DNA of 64,000 bases from Leifsonia sp. 466MF (lineage in GTDB: Bacteria; Actinomycetota; Actinomycetes; Actinomycetales; Microbacteriaceae). The translations under genes and the position numbers were made by a program. The stretch covers positions 2,480,001-2,544,000 of the forward strand of contig NZ_LT629696.1 of assembly GCF_900100265.1 (NCBI RefSeq), in the 5' to 3' direction. Positions within the stretch are counted from its first letter, which is position 1; each line of letters opens with the position of its first letter. Positions 49,160 to 56,895 of this stretch are shown piece after piece. Below the pieces are notes generated by a model. That model had not been told where the DNA came from. It worked only from the letters and a program-made list of their open reading frames with translations, and did not search any database.

Positions 49160-50503
49160 TCACCGAATCGTCATCACCGCATCCGTGGCGCTCCCCCGGT
49201 ACTCCGCGGAGAGGAGGCGGTAGGAGCGGGTGAGGAACGCGCCGAGCGCCAGCGCGACCATGATGAGGCCGGAGACGAGGAACACCAGGGCGATCCCCCG
49301 CGCGCTGCCGTCGCCGAGGAGCCAGCCCCACGTCGCCGAACCCGACTCGGACGCCATGTACGGGATGATCAGGAACTGCGCCACCGGCGCGATCAGGAAC
49401 GCGGTGATCGGGGCCGCGGCCGACTCCAGCGCCTGCGCGAAACCGAACACGCGACCCTGCCGGGCGAACGGCACGATCTTCTGGATGACCGTCTGCTCCG
49501 ACGCCTCCACGGCCGGGATGAGCGCCATGTACGCCCAGATGCCGGCCGCGTACAGCAGCCACCACTCACGGAGGGTGAAGGTCGCGCCGAGCAGTCCCAT
49601 GATGGCGACCAGGATCAGCATGGTCCGGATGGGGTTCTTGCCGAGGCCGAACTTCGCCACGACCAGCCCGCCGATGATGAACCCGGTGGAGGCGACACCG
49701 AGGACGATGCCCCACACCTCCACGGCGAAGAGCTCGAGACCGTACGGGTCCATCAGCGCGAGGTAGACGCCGCCGATCAGGTTGTTGAACGTCGAGAAGA
49801 TGATGAGGGCGAACAGTCCGGGCGCCTGGCGGATCGCCGCGATGCTCCCACGCAGGTCGACGGCCGACGCCGACGCGTCGCGCTCCGGGAGCTCCTCGGG
49901 GATGCGCAGCATGAGCAGGTGGAGGGCGGCCAGCCCGGTCAGGACGATCGCGATGACGAGCGTCCACCCCATCCCGAGCAGGCCGATCGAGAGGCCGCTG
50001 AAGACGCTGGTGACGATGAAGGCGAGACCCTGGACGGTGCCGACGAGCCCGTTGGCGTTGGCGTGGCGCTCGACGGGGACGAGCAGGGTGACCGTGGTCG
50101 ACAGGGCGATGTTGCGGAGGTTCTCGACGACGGCACCGAACAGGATGATGCCCGCGAAGATCCAGAACATCGGGCCGCCCAGGTCGAGCAGCGCCTCCTC
50201 GGGGAAGATCAGATAGAGCACACCGGCGATCGAGAAGGACGCGAGCGTCAGCAGCGAGGCGAGCATCATGACGGACTGCTTGCGATGCCGGTCGACGATC
50301 GTGCCGAAGACGATGGAGAACACCGCGACCAGGAGCATGTAGGCACCGCCCACGATGCCGGTCGCGAGCACCGACCGGGTCTCGAGGTAGACCCAGAAGG
50401 TCAGGGCGAACCAGAGGTAGCTCGTCGTGACGTTGGCCACGGCCGTGTTGACGAGCACCTGCGCGAAGGTGCGCATGCCCCGCTCCGGTGACGCCGCCGT
50501 CAT
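49160..50503 (-). CDS. MFS transporter (macrolide-efflux-like)
   Basis: 447 residues with about 12 membrane helices. Helix 1-2 includes VTTSYLWFALTFWVYLETRS; the MFS loop 2-3 motif is IVFGTIVDRHRKQSVMML. A cytoplasmic loop at about 190-210 (PEELPERDASASAVD) separates the two halves. A terminal ENLRNIALSTTVTLLVPVER segment resembles MFS_3 transmembrane secretion effectors and macrolide exporters. Copy 2 of the 70-nt palindrome lies immediately upstream of its start, between it and the SDR gene on the same strand. Confidence 0.85.
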   Translation of the reverse strand: MTAASPERGMRTFAQVLVNTAVANVTTSYLWFALTFWVYLETRSVLATGIVGGAYMLLVAVFSIVFGTIVDRHRKQSVMMLASLLTLASFSIAGVLYLIFPEEALLDLGGPMFWIFAGIILFGAVVENLRNIALSTTVTLLVPVERHANANGLVGTVQGLAFIVTSVFSGLSIGLLGMGWTLVIAIVLTGLAALHLLMLRIPEELPERDASASAVDLRGSIAAIRQAPGLFALIIFSTFNNLIGGVYLALMDPYGLELFAVEVWGIVLGVASTGFIIGGLVVAKFGLGKNPIRTMLILVAIMGLLGATFTLREWWLLYAAGIWAYMALIPAVEASEQTVIQKIVPFARQGRVFGFAQALESAAAPITAFLIAPVAQFLIIPYMASESGSATWGWLLGDGSARGIALVFLVSGLIMVALALGAFLTRSYRLLSAEYRGSATDAVMTIR

Positions 50504-50530
50504 ACGCGAACCCTACCCGCCCCTCCGCCC

Positions 50531-50600
50531 CACCGTCGAGTACGCACAAACTGCACGCGGAACGCCGCGGGGATGTGCAAAGTTCGCGGACTCGACGGTG
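50531..50600. repeat. 70-nt palindromic repeat, family 1, copy 2
   Basis: Arms 50531-50556 and 50575-50600 around an 18-nt loop. The outer 10 nt on each side (CCCTCCGCCC and GGGCGGAGGG) are also complementary, so the full palindrome spans 50521-50610. Ends are CACCGTCGAGTACGCACAAA and CGCGGACTCGACGGTG. Confidence 0.95.
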
Positions 50601-50621
50601 GGGCGGAGGGGCGCGAGGGGG

Positions 50622-51485
50622 TCAGGCGGCGGGCGGGAAGGGGACGGGGTAGGGCTCGGCGGCGTCGGCGGAGCGCGAGACAGGCGCCCACGCGAGGTCG
50701 GAGGCCAGGAGGCGACGGTCCTGCGCGACGCTCATCTCGGTGGCGTTCACCCCGAGCGGGAGGTTCTGCGGGATGTCGTCGCTCTTGGCGAGGCGGACGA
50801 GGATCTCGGCCGCGCGGTCCGGGTCGCCGGCCGGGCCCTCGTCGGACTGACGGACCCGGCGGTTCATCGCGCCGACGGTGCTCTCGTATCCCTCGGGGAT
50901 CTCGCGCACCTCCATCGACGAGCCCGCCCAGTCGGTGCGGAAGCCGCTCGGCTCGACGACGAGGACCTTCACGCCGAACGGAGCCGTCTCCGTCCGGAGC
51001 ACGCGGCTGAAGCCGTCGATCGCGAACTTCGCGGCCTGGTAGGAGGCGATGCCGGGCGACCCGCCGACGCGCCCGCCGACCGACGAGAACTGGATGACGA
51101 GCCCGCCGCCCTGCGCGCGCAGCAGCGGGATGGCCGCCTTGCTGATGTTGTACACGCCCCAGAAGTTGGTCTCGAACTGGGTGCGGAAGTCGGCGTCGTC
51201 CGTCGTCTCGATCGGCGACACGTTCGCGTAGCCGGCGTTGTTGACGATCACGTCGAGCCGACCGAACCGGTCGTGCGCCTCGCGGAGCGCCTCGGCGGCG
51301 CGGGCGGGGTCGGTGACATCGAGCCGGAGCGGCAGGATGCGGTCGCCGAACTCGGCGACGAGGTCGTCGAGCTGCTCTGGGCGACGGGCGGTGGCGGCGA
51401 CGCGGTCACCGGCGCGGAGCGCGGCGACGACGAGGGAGCGGCCGAAGCCGCGGGAGGAGCCTGTGATGAACCATGTCTGTTCCAT
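50622..51485 (-). CDS. short-chain dehydrogenase/reductase (SDR)
   Basis: 287 residues from ATG 51485. The cofactor motif TGSSRGFGRSL (8-18) is followed by DVTDPARAAEAL, the NNAGYANVSPIETT motif, QFSSVGGRVG with the active-site Ser, and YQAAKFAIDGFS with Tyr and Lys. VVEPSGFRTDWAG follows. Such SDRs oxidise or reduce alcohols and ketones. The gene is divergent from a TetR regulator with two palindromic sites between them, so it is the likely target. Confidence 0.9.
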   Translation of the reverse strand: MEQTWFITGSSRGFGRSLVVAALRAGDRVAATARRPEQLDDLVAEFGDRILPLRLDVTDPARAAEALREAHDRFGRLDVIVNNAGYANVSPIETTDDADFRTQFETNFWGVYNISKAAIPLLRAQGGGLVIQFSSVGGRVGGSPGIASYQAAKFAIDGFSRVLRTETAPFGVKVLVVEPSGFRTDWAGSSMEVREIPEGYESTVGAMNRRVRQSDEGPAGDPDRAAEILVRLAKSDDIPQNLPLGVNATEMSVAQDRRLLASDLAWAPVSRSADAAEPYPVPFPPAA

Positions 51486-51494
51486 GACGTTAAT

Positions 51495-51507
51495 GAAACA
51501 CCGTTTC
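51495..51507. promoter_or_regulatory. TetR operator candidate, site 1
   Basis: GAAAC-ACC-GTTTC is a perfect 5-3-5 inverted repeat in the 59-nt divergent region between the SDR and TetR genes. Confidence 0.6.
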
Positions 51508-51517
51508 TTTAAATAAT

Positions 51518-51530
51518 GCAACTCGGTTGC
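51518..51530. promoter_or_regulatory. TetR operator candidate, site 2
   Basis: GCAAC-TCG-GTTGC is a second perfect 5-3-5 inverted repeat with the same architecture, centred 23 nt from site 1. The shared pattern is GNAAC-N3-GTTNC. Confidence 0.6.
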
Positions 51531-51532
51531 GC

Positions 51533-51538
51533 TAAACT
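51533..51538 (+). promoter_or_regulatory. -10 box (TAAACT) of the TetR gene, probably leaderless
   Basis: TAAACT ends 6 nt before the ATG at 51545 and adjoins operator site 2, so the regulator would repress itself. Confidence 0.5.
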
Positions 51539-51544
51539 GGCGGC

Positions 51545-52210
51545 ATGACCCAGCAGGAGACGCGAGAGAGCGGGCAGCGACGAGCCCGATCCCCCGAGGC
51601 GAAAGCCGCCCGCGAGCAGGCGATCCTCGACGCCGCCCGCGCCCTCGGCCGCGATCGTGGCATCCGCACGGTCACTCTGACCGACATCGCCGACGCGGTC
51701 GGGATGCACAAGTCGGCCATGCTGCGGTACTTCGAGACCCGGGAGGAGATCTTCCTCCGTCTCACGGCCGAGGCGTGGCGGGAGTGGACGCCCGTGCTGT
51801 GCGAGCGGGTCCGTCGCGCCTCCACCGCCGACGGCGTCGCAACCGCCTTCGCCTCCACCCTCGCCGCGCGCGGAGCGTTCTGCGACCTGCTCGCGCAGGC
51901 GCCCCTGAACCTCGAGCGCAACGTCTCCGTCGAGGCCGTGCGCAGCTACAAGCTCACGAGCGGCGAGAGCCTCGCGGCGATCAGCGACGCGGTCCGGGAT
52001 GCGCTCCCGGCCCTCTCGGACACCGCCGCACGCGATCTGGTCGCCGCCGCCACCTCCCTCGCCGGCACCTTCTGGCAGATCTCCACCCCGCCGCCGGAGA
52101 TCGCCGAGCTCTACCGGACCGACCCGCGGCTCGGGCACGCGCTGATCGACTTGGAGCCGCGGCTCCGCCGCATCCTCCGCGCATACCTGACCGGAGCGCT
52201 CGCCGACTGA
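51545..52210 (+). CDS. TetR-family transcriptional regulator
   Basis: 221 residues. The N-terminal helix-turn-helix has AILDAARALGRDRGIRTVTL, then DIADAVGMHKSAMLRYFETR. The C-terminal ligand-binding half is helical with no specific signature. It lies between a divergent SDR gene and a downstream MFS exporter 20 nt away. It probably represses the SDR and possibly the exporter until a toxic substrate binds. Confidence 0.92.
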   Translation: MTQQETRESGQRRARSPEAKAAREQAILDAARALGRDRGIRTVTLTDIADAVGMHKSAMLRYFETREEIFLRLTAEAWREWTPVLCERVRRASTADGVATAFASTLAARGAFCDLLAQAPLNLERNVSVEAVRSYKLTSGESLAAISDAVRDALPALSDTAARDLVAAATSLAGTFWQISTPPPEIAELYRTDPRLGHALIDLEPRLRRILRAYLTGALAD

Positions 52211-52218
52211 GCGGGGCG

Positions 52219-52224
52219 TACGGT
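52219..52224 (+). promoter_or_regulatory. -10 box (TACGGT) of the MFS exporter gene, probably leaderless
   Basis: TACGGT ends 6 nt before the GTG at 52231, so the exporter may have its own promoter besides readthrough from the TetR gene. Confidence 0.4.
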
Positions 52225-52230
52225 GTCGGC

Positions 52231-53709
52231 GTGACCGACGTTTCACAGGGCCCCTCCGGAGAGGACACCGCTCAGGGAACCCGTGCGGCGCGCGGTCCGG
52301 CCTTCGCGGTCTGCATCGCCGTGGGCGCACTGACCATCCTCGATCTCTCCGGCGTGAACGTCGCGCTGCCGTCCATCCAGCGCTCCCTGCACGCCGACTC
52401 GACGCAGCTGCAGCTGATCGTCGCGGGCTACGCGCTCGCCTTCGGCCTCACGCTCGTGCCCTCCGGGCGCCTCGGTGACACCCGATCACGCCGGGCGATG
52501 TTCGTCATCGGCCTGGTCGGCTTCAGCCTCGCGAGCGCCCTCTGCGCGCTCGCCCCGAACATCCTCTGGCTGACCATCGCGCGCTTCGTGCAGGGGGCCG
52601 CGGCCGGCGTCCAGATGCCCCAGGTGCTCGGGATGATCCAGCAGCTCTACCGCGGACCGGAGCGCGGGCGCGCGTTCGGGGTCTTCGGTGCGATGGTCGG
52701 CATCGCCACGGCGATCGGCCCGAGCCTCGCCGGCTCCCTGATCGCCCTCGGCGGCGCGGAGGAGGGCTGGCGGCTGCTCTTCTGGTTCAACGTGCCATGC
52801 GGAGCCGTCGCGCTCTTCTTCGCTCTGCGGTTCCTGCCGCGCAGACAGGAGAGGCCCGCGGGAGGGACGCAGCTGGATCCGGTCGGGCTGATCCTGCTGG
52901 CCGGGGCCATCCTCGGCCTGATGCTGCCCTTCCTGCTCACCACGGGCTCCCCCACCGACGACCCGCTCCGCTGGCTGTGGCTCATCGCGTTCGCGGCCTT
53001 CGGGTCGGCATTCCTCCTCTGGGAGCGCCGCTATGCGAAGCGCGGGCTCTCGCCGATCGTCCACCTCGACCTGTTCCGGCTGGCGTCGTACCGCAACGGC
53101 ATCCTCATCGCCGCGGTGTATTTCGCCGGTCTTCCGGCGAGCTTCCTCGTCACCACCCTGTTCCTCCAGGAGGGGCTGCACGCTCAGCCGCTTGCCGCGG
53201 GTCTCGTCAGCGTCCCCTTCGCCCTCGGCGCGGCGGTATCGGCGTTCATCGGGGGCCGTCTCGTCCAGCGCTTCGGACGCGCCCTCGTCGTCGTGGGGCT
53301 CGTCATCGTGATCGTGGGCATCGGCGCGCTGCTCGCCTCAGCGACCCTGGCACCGCCGGCCGCGGCGGAATGGCTGATGGCCGCATCCACTCTGGTCGGC
53401 GGCATCGGCGGCGGGTTCGTCATCTCCCCCAACCAGACGCTGACGCTCTCGGAGGTGCCGCCGGAGGAGGGCAGCGCGGCCGGGTCGATCGCGCAGCTGG
53501 GCCAGCGGGTCGGAACGGCCGTCGGCGTCGCACTGGTGACGGCGGTGTTCTTCGCGACCGTCCCGGGCGGCGGCAACCATCCGATCGATCAGTACCACCA
53601 GGCGGTCCGGGACGGCTACCTCGTCACTCTCGCGCTGCTCGCGGTCGCCCTCGTCGTCGGGTTGGTCGACCTCCGTGCCCGCAAGAAGGCAGGGAAGACC
53701 GGCGTCTGA
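52231..53709 (+). CDS. MFS drug exporter, 14-TM (EmrB/QacA-like)
   Basis: 492 residues, about 14 membrane helices, the DHA2 layout. Characteristic blocks are LDLSGVNVALPSIQRSL (helix 1, with the family's IvNVALP motif), GRLGDTRSRRAMFVIG (loop 2-3 motif A), RFVQGAAAGVQMPQVLGMIQ, and motif C-like GIATAIGPSLAGSLI. The C-terminus ends RARKKAGKTGV. It likely exports a hydrophobic compound by proton exchange. It is in the same orientation as the TetR gene, 20 nt downstream. Confidence 0.9.
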   Translation: MTDVSQGPSGEDTAQGTRAARGPAFAVCIAVGALTILDLSGVNVALPSIQRSLHADSTQLQLIVAGYALAFGLTLVPSGRLGDTRSRRAMFVIGLVGFSLASALCALAPNILWLTIARFVQGAAAGVQMPQVLGMIQQLYRGPERGRAFGVFGAMVGIATAIGPSLAGSLIALGGAEEGWRLLFWFNVPCGAVALFFALRFLPRRQERPAGGTQLDPVGLILLAGAILGLMLPFLLTTGSPTDDPLRWLWLIAFAAFGSAFLLWERRYAKRGLSPIVHLDLFRLASYRNGILIAAVYFAGLPASFLVTTLFLQEGLHAQPLAAGLVSVPFALGAAVSAFIGGRLVQRFGRALVVVGLVIVIVGIGALLASATLAPPAAAEWLMAASTLVGGIGGGFVISPNQTLTLSEVPPEEGSAAGSIAQLGQRVGTAVGVALVTAVFFATVPGGGNHPIDQYHQAVRDGYLVTLALLAVALVVGLVDLRARKKAGKTGV

Positions 53710-53814
53710 CCCGGCAGCCGTTCCCCGCAGAGCGCGCGTCACTCCGCCGATCGGCGCAACCGACGCCGTAGCCTATGCAAGTATTTACGCCCGTTCGGGG
53801 ATGGGGTGGTTCCG

Positions 53815-54333
53815 ATGGTCTCGCAGCTCGGGCGCGTGCGCGCGCTCACCGTGGCGGCGGCCGTGCTCGCGCTGGCGCTGGCCGGTTGCGCGCCGAAGTC
53901 CGGCGCCGACGCCGGGACCCAGACGCCGTTCCCGACGCCGACGCTCACCGCCAGCCCGACGCCGACGCCGACGGCCCCCGCGACGCAGACTCCCGCGCCG
54001 ACGACCGGCCCGGATGCCACAGACGCGCCGGACGCGCCCGCACCGACCGGGGCGCCCGTCGACACCGCCGGGGCGAAGGCGCTGGCCGTGCAGGCGTGCC
54101 AGCAGGTCGCCGACGGCTTCGCCGCGACGCGAGTCGCCGCCGCGACGCCCCTCGCCGCCGCTGCCGCCGAGAAGGACGGCGTCTGGAAGCCGCTGGCCGC
54201 GAATCTCGCCTTCATCAATGCCAACCCCATCAATCCGGAGACCGGCGCGGGCCCGCAGAAGACGGTGGACGACTCCTCCGCCGTCGCACGCGACTGCTTC
54301 ACGCTCGCCGGCGTCACCGTGAGTCAGGACTGA
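53815..54333 (+). CDS. secreted lipoprotein with Pro/Thr-rich linker
   Basis: 172 residues from ATG 53815; a GTG at 53806 would add three. The signal peptide (RALTVAAAVLALALAGC) ends in the lipobox LAGC with the Cys at about residue 25. It is followed by a low-complexity Pro/Thr/Ala linker (about 40-85), then a small domain with two Cys (VQACQQVADGF, ARDCFTLAG), possibly a disulfide. One base separates it from the next secreted protein gene, so they are probably co-expressed. No function recognised. Confidence 0.72.
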   Translation: MVSQLGRVRALTVAAAVLALALAGCAPKSGADAGTQTPFPTPTLTASPTPTPTAPATQTPAPTTGPDATDAPDAPAPTGAPVDTAGAKALAVQACQQVADGFAATRVAAATPLAAAAAEKDGVWKPLAANLAFINANPINPETGAGPQKTVDDSSAVARDCFTLAGVTVSQD

Positions 54334-54334
54334 C

Positions 54335-55051
54335 ATGCGCCGCCTCCGCCGAACGTCCCTCCGCGTCGCCTTCGCGCTGATCGCGTTGCTCGTGGTCGCC
54401 GGGTTCTCCGCCGCCGCGCCCGCGCCCTCCGCCCGAGCCGCCCTGGCGCAGCCGGCGGAGAGCACCTGTGTCGAGACGTGCGTGGATGTGCCCGCGACGG
54501 CGCAGGCCGCAGCACAGAAGCTGCTCGAGGACTACAACCAGGGAACGCTCATCATCGAATGGGCCGAGCGCGCCATCATCCCGAACGAGTTGCAGCCGAT
54601 CGCCAACGGCACCATCGGGCAGACACCGCAGTGCAACATCGACAAGCGGACGCTGCAGACGCTGGTGATCATCATCCGCAACTACGGCTCGGTGCAGGTG
54701 AGCGACCTCAACCGGCACTGCGCCAACGACGGCGTCGCCACCTGCGCGAGCAACCCGACCTCCCGCCACTGCACGCCGCCGGGCGCCCCCAACGCGATGG
54801 ACCTCACCTACATCGGCTCCGCCAGGACGCGCGGCAACGACGGGCCGACGAACATCCTGCTCCCGTTCCTCGACTCCTTCCTGCCGGCCGGATCGCGCGC
54901 GGGGCAGGCCTCGGGGGCCGACGGCTGCGGGGCGTACTGGATGCCGCCGCTGCGCAACATCTCGCGCTTCGCCGACTACTGCACGCACATCCACATCGAC
55001 TTCGGATCGTCGACCGGTGAGCTCCGCGGCCTGACCCGCTCGGGGAGCTGA
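54335..55051 (+). CDS. secreted Cys-rich protein, possible M15-like peptidase
   Basis: 238 residues. A signal peptide (RVAFALIALLVVAGFSAAAP) is followed by cleavage near residue 35. The mature part has about 10 Cys. The segments SRHCTPPGAPNAMDL (near 145-160) and HIHIDFG (near 222-228) imitate the SxHxxGxAxD and HxH zinc motifs of M15/VanY peptidoglycan D,D-peptidases. The middle of the first motif is longer than usual, so the assignment is tentative. It follows the lipoprotein gene after 1 nt. Confidence 0.65.
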   Translation: MRRLRRTSLRVAFALIALLVVAGFSAAAPAPSARAALAQPAESTCVETCVDVPATAQAAAQKLLEDYNQGTLIIEWAERAIIPNELQPIANGTIGQTPQCNIDKRTLQTLVIIIRNYGSVQVSDLNRHCANDGVATCASNPTSRHCTPPGAPNAMDLTYIGSARTRGNDGPTNILLPFLDSFLPAGSRAGQASGADGCGAYWMPPLRNISRFADYCTHIHIDFGSSTGELRGLTRSGS

Positions 55052-55058
55052 CCCGACG

Positions 55059-56099
55059 CTACTTCACCGGGTCGACGGGGTTGGTGCGCCCGACGATCAG
55101 CGGATCGACCGGCGTGAACGGGAACTGCGGGAGCTGCGCCTCCGGCACCCCGAACGCCGACGACAGCACCTCCCGCGAGAAGGCGGATGCCGTGGCGCGG
55201 TATCCGATGTCACCGGGCGTGGGCTGGTCGAAGAAGATCAGGAAGTGGATGCCTTCGTCGCCCAACGCCTCGATGTGGTGCGGGTACGCGCGCGGGATGA
55301 AGTAGGCGTTCCCGGGCTCCAGCTCGTATGTGTCGAGCGAGCCGTCCGGGTCGAGCACCGTCATCCGCGCGTGCCCGCTCTGCACGTACCCGAGCTCGGC
55401 CGTGACGGGATGCCAGTGCGGCTCGCGCATCCCGGTGTTCGCGATCTCGAGCGAGTACATGGAGAGGTCGTCGAGCGCCGCCCAGAACTGCTTGCGCGCG
55501 AGCCGCGCGCTGCCGTACGCGTACGAGAGCGGCGGATTCTGCCCCGCGGCATCGAACAGGTGGGCGTTCGGCAGGCCGGCGGTGTCCGGGATGCGGGCCG
55601 GGCCCTCCCGACGCACGATCTGCTGCGCGTCGTGCCGGTCGAAGGCGGCGAACGCCGACGACGGGAGATCGTAGGTGTTGCCGAGCACCGCATCCGTCAT
55701 CGCATTGAAGCTGTTCTGCAGCGAGAAATGCGCCGGACGCGAGGTGCGGAGGGAGGCGATGATCTCCGCGGTCTCCTCCCCCACGTTCTCGATGTGGTAG
55801 ATCGCGCCGGACGCGACGTGGTACATCTGCCCCGCCTTCACGACGAACGACGCGAACTCGTCCGCGTTCGCCAGCATCGACACCAGCACCGTCCCGCGCA
55901 CCACGTAGGCGATCTGGTTCGCGTTCACGTTCCACTGCGGCTCGCGGACGCCCCCCGGTTCGAGGACGATGCGCTTGAGCGACATGCGCTTCAGGATCGG
56001 GAAGTCGTCGGCGGTGAGCTGCGAGATGCTGCCGAAGTCGTTCTCGTAGGTGTCTGTGGCATCGGTGAGCGAAGCGACGTGCGGCGAGGTCGTGGGCAT
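55059..56099 (-). CDS. bicupin (oxalate decarboxylase-like) protein
   Basis: 346 residues, two cupin domains. The C-terminal cupin keeps the Mn-binding set EPHWHPVTAELGYVQSG (Glu and two His) and the later His in YPHHIEALG. The N-terminal cupin has EPQWNVNANQIAYVVRG where EPHWHxxAxE is expected: the His ligands are replaced by Gln and Asn, so this half should not bind metal. The enzyme may have a single active site. The gene is convergent with the secreted protein gene (7 nt apart). GGGAGACCC upstream of ATG 56099 is a ribosome binding site. Confidence 0.85.
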   Translation of the reverse strand: MPTTSPHVASLTDATDTYENDFGSISQLTADDFPILKRMSLKRIVLEPGGVREPQWNVNANQIAYVVRGTVLVSMLANADEFASFVVKAGQMYHVASGAIYHIENVGEETAEIIASLRTSRPAHFSLQNSFNAMTDAVLGNTYDLPSSAFAAFDRHDAQQIVRREGPARIPDTAGLPNAHLFDAAGQNPPLSYAYGSARLARKQFWAALDDLSMYSLEIANTGMREPHWHPVTAELGYVQSGHARMTVLDPDGSLDTYELEPGNAYFIPRAYPHHIEALGDEGIHFLIFFDQPTPGDIGYRATASAFSREVLSSAFGVPEAQLPQFPFTPVDPLIVGRTNPVDPVK

Positions 56100-56181
56100 G
56101 CGGGTCTCCCTGTCGATGGTGTTGTGTCACCGTCACGCTAGGGGCGACCGGGCCGTCAGGACAACGCTTGTGTTGGCACGC

Positions 56182-56778
56182 CTACTGCGGGTAAGGCGTC
56201 TCGCCGCGTTCGAGCATCCCGATCAGCTTCGCCAGCCGGTTGCCGCGGGTGGTGGCGTTCGGTGCGGTGGTCACCCGCCAGAGCACGGCGTAGCGGTTCT
56301 GGGCGTTGAGCCGCTCGAACGTGGCCGTTGCCGCCGGTGACGCTTCGAGCGCGGCCACCAGATCCTCGTGCATCTCGATCCGCCCGGCGCCCGCGTACGC
56401 GCGTTCCCAACGACCGTCCGCCTTGGCCCGATCGATCTCCGCCTGCCCGGCCGGCCGCATCCGCCCCTCGGCGATCAGCGTCTCGACGATGCCGATGTTG
56501 CGCTCCGACCACAGCGAGGTCTTGCGCCGCGGGGTGTACCGCTGCACGAAGGTCGTGTCGTCGCGGGACCGGCGCTGTCCGTCGATCCAGCCGCTGCAGA
56601 GTGCCTCGATCAGGGCCTCCTGATAGCCGAGGGATGTCGGGTCGGTGACACCCTTCTTGGCGAGCACCAGCCACACACCGTCGGAGGTCTGCTCGTTCTC
56701 GTCGAGCCAGGCGCGCCACGCCGCCTGGTCGGCGACCACCAGGGGTTCGGGAGCTGTTCGCTGCGGGTCGTCGGCCAT
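56182..56778 (-). CDS. YdeI/OmpD-associated family protein
   Basis: 198 residues. The family signature is visible from WLDENEQTSDGVWLVLAKKG through SLGYQEALIEALCSGWIDG, FVQRYTPRRKTSLWSERN and the C-terminal RVTTAPNATTRGNRLAKLI. Members are linked with bacteriocin or antimicrobial peptide resistance, but the biochemistry is unknown. No signal peptide. TACGAT 6 nt before ATG 56778 suggests a leaderless message. Confidence 0.85.
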   Translation of the reverse strand: MADDPQRTAPEPLVVADQAAWRAWLDENEQTSDGVWLVLAKKGVTDPTSLGYQEALIEALCSGWIDGQRRSRDDTTFVQRYTPRRKTSLWSERNIGIVETLIAEGRMRPAGQAEIDRAKADGRWERAYAGAGRIEMHEDLVAALEASPAATATFERLNAQNRYAVLWRVTTAPNATTRGNRLAKLIGMLERGETPYPQ

Positions 56779-56784
56779 GCCCCG

Positions 56785-56790
56785 ATCGTA
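56785..56790 (-). promoter_or_regulatory. -10 box (TACGAT) of a probable leaderless promoter
   Basis: TACGAT on the minus strand ends 6 nt before the ATG at 56778. Confidence 0.4.
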
Positions 56791-56840
56791 GGGGCGACCG
56801 CCGACGCCGGGCGGCGGCGTGGCCGCTATGCCGGCCCGGC

Positions 56841-56895
56841 CAGGTGCGATCAGGGACGGCCAGGCGCGATCAGGGACGGGCAGGCGCGCTCAGGG
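56841..56895. repeat. 20-nt tandem repeat covering the 3' end of the NhaA fusion gene
   Basis: Three units: CAGGTGCGATCAGGGACGGC, CAGGCGCGATCAGGGACGGG and the truncated CAGGCGCGCTCAGGG. The stop codon of the NhaA fusion gene (56890-56892, minus strand) lies in the third unit, and each unit carries a TCA at the same place. Confidence 0.75.
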
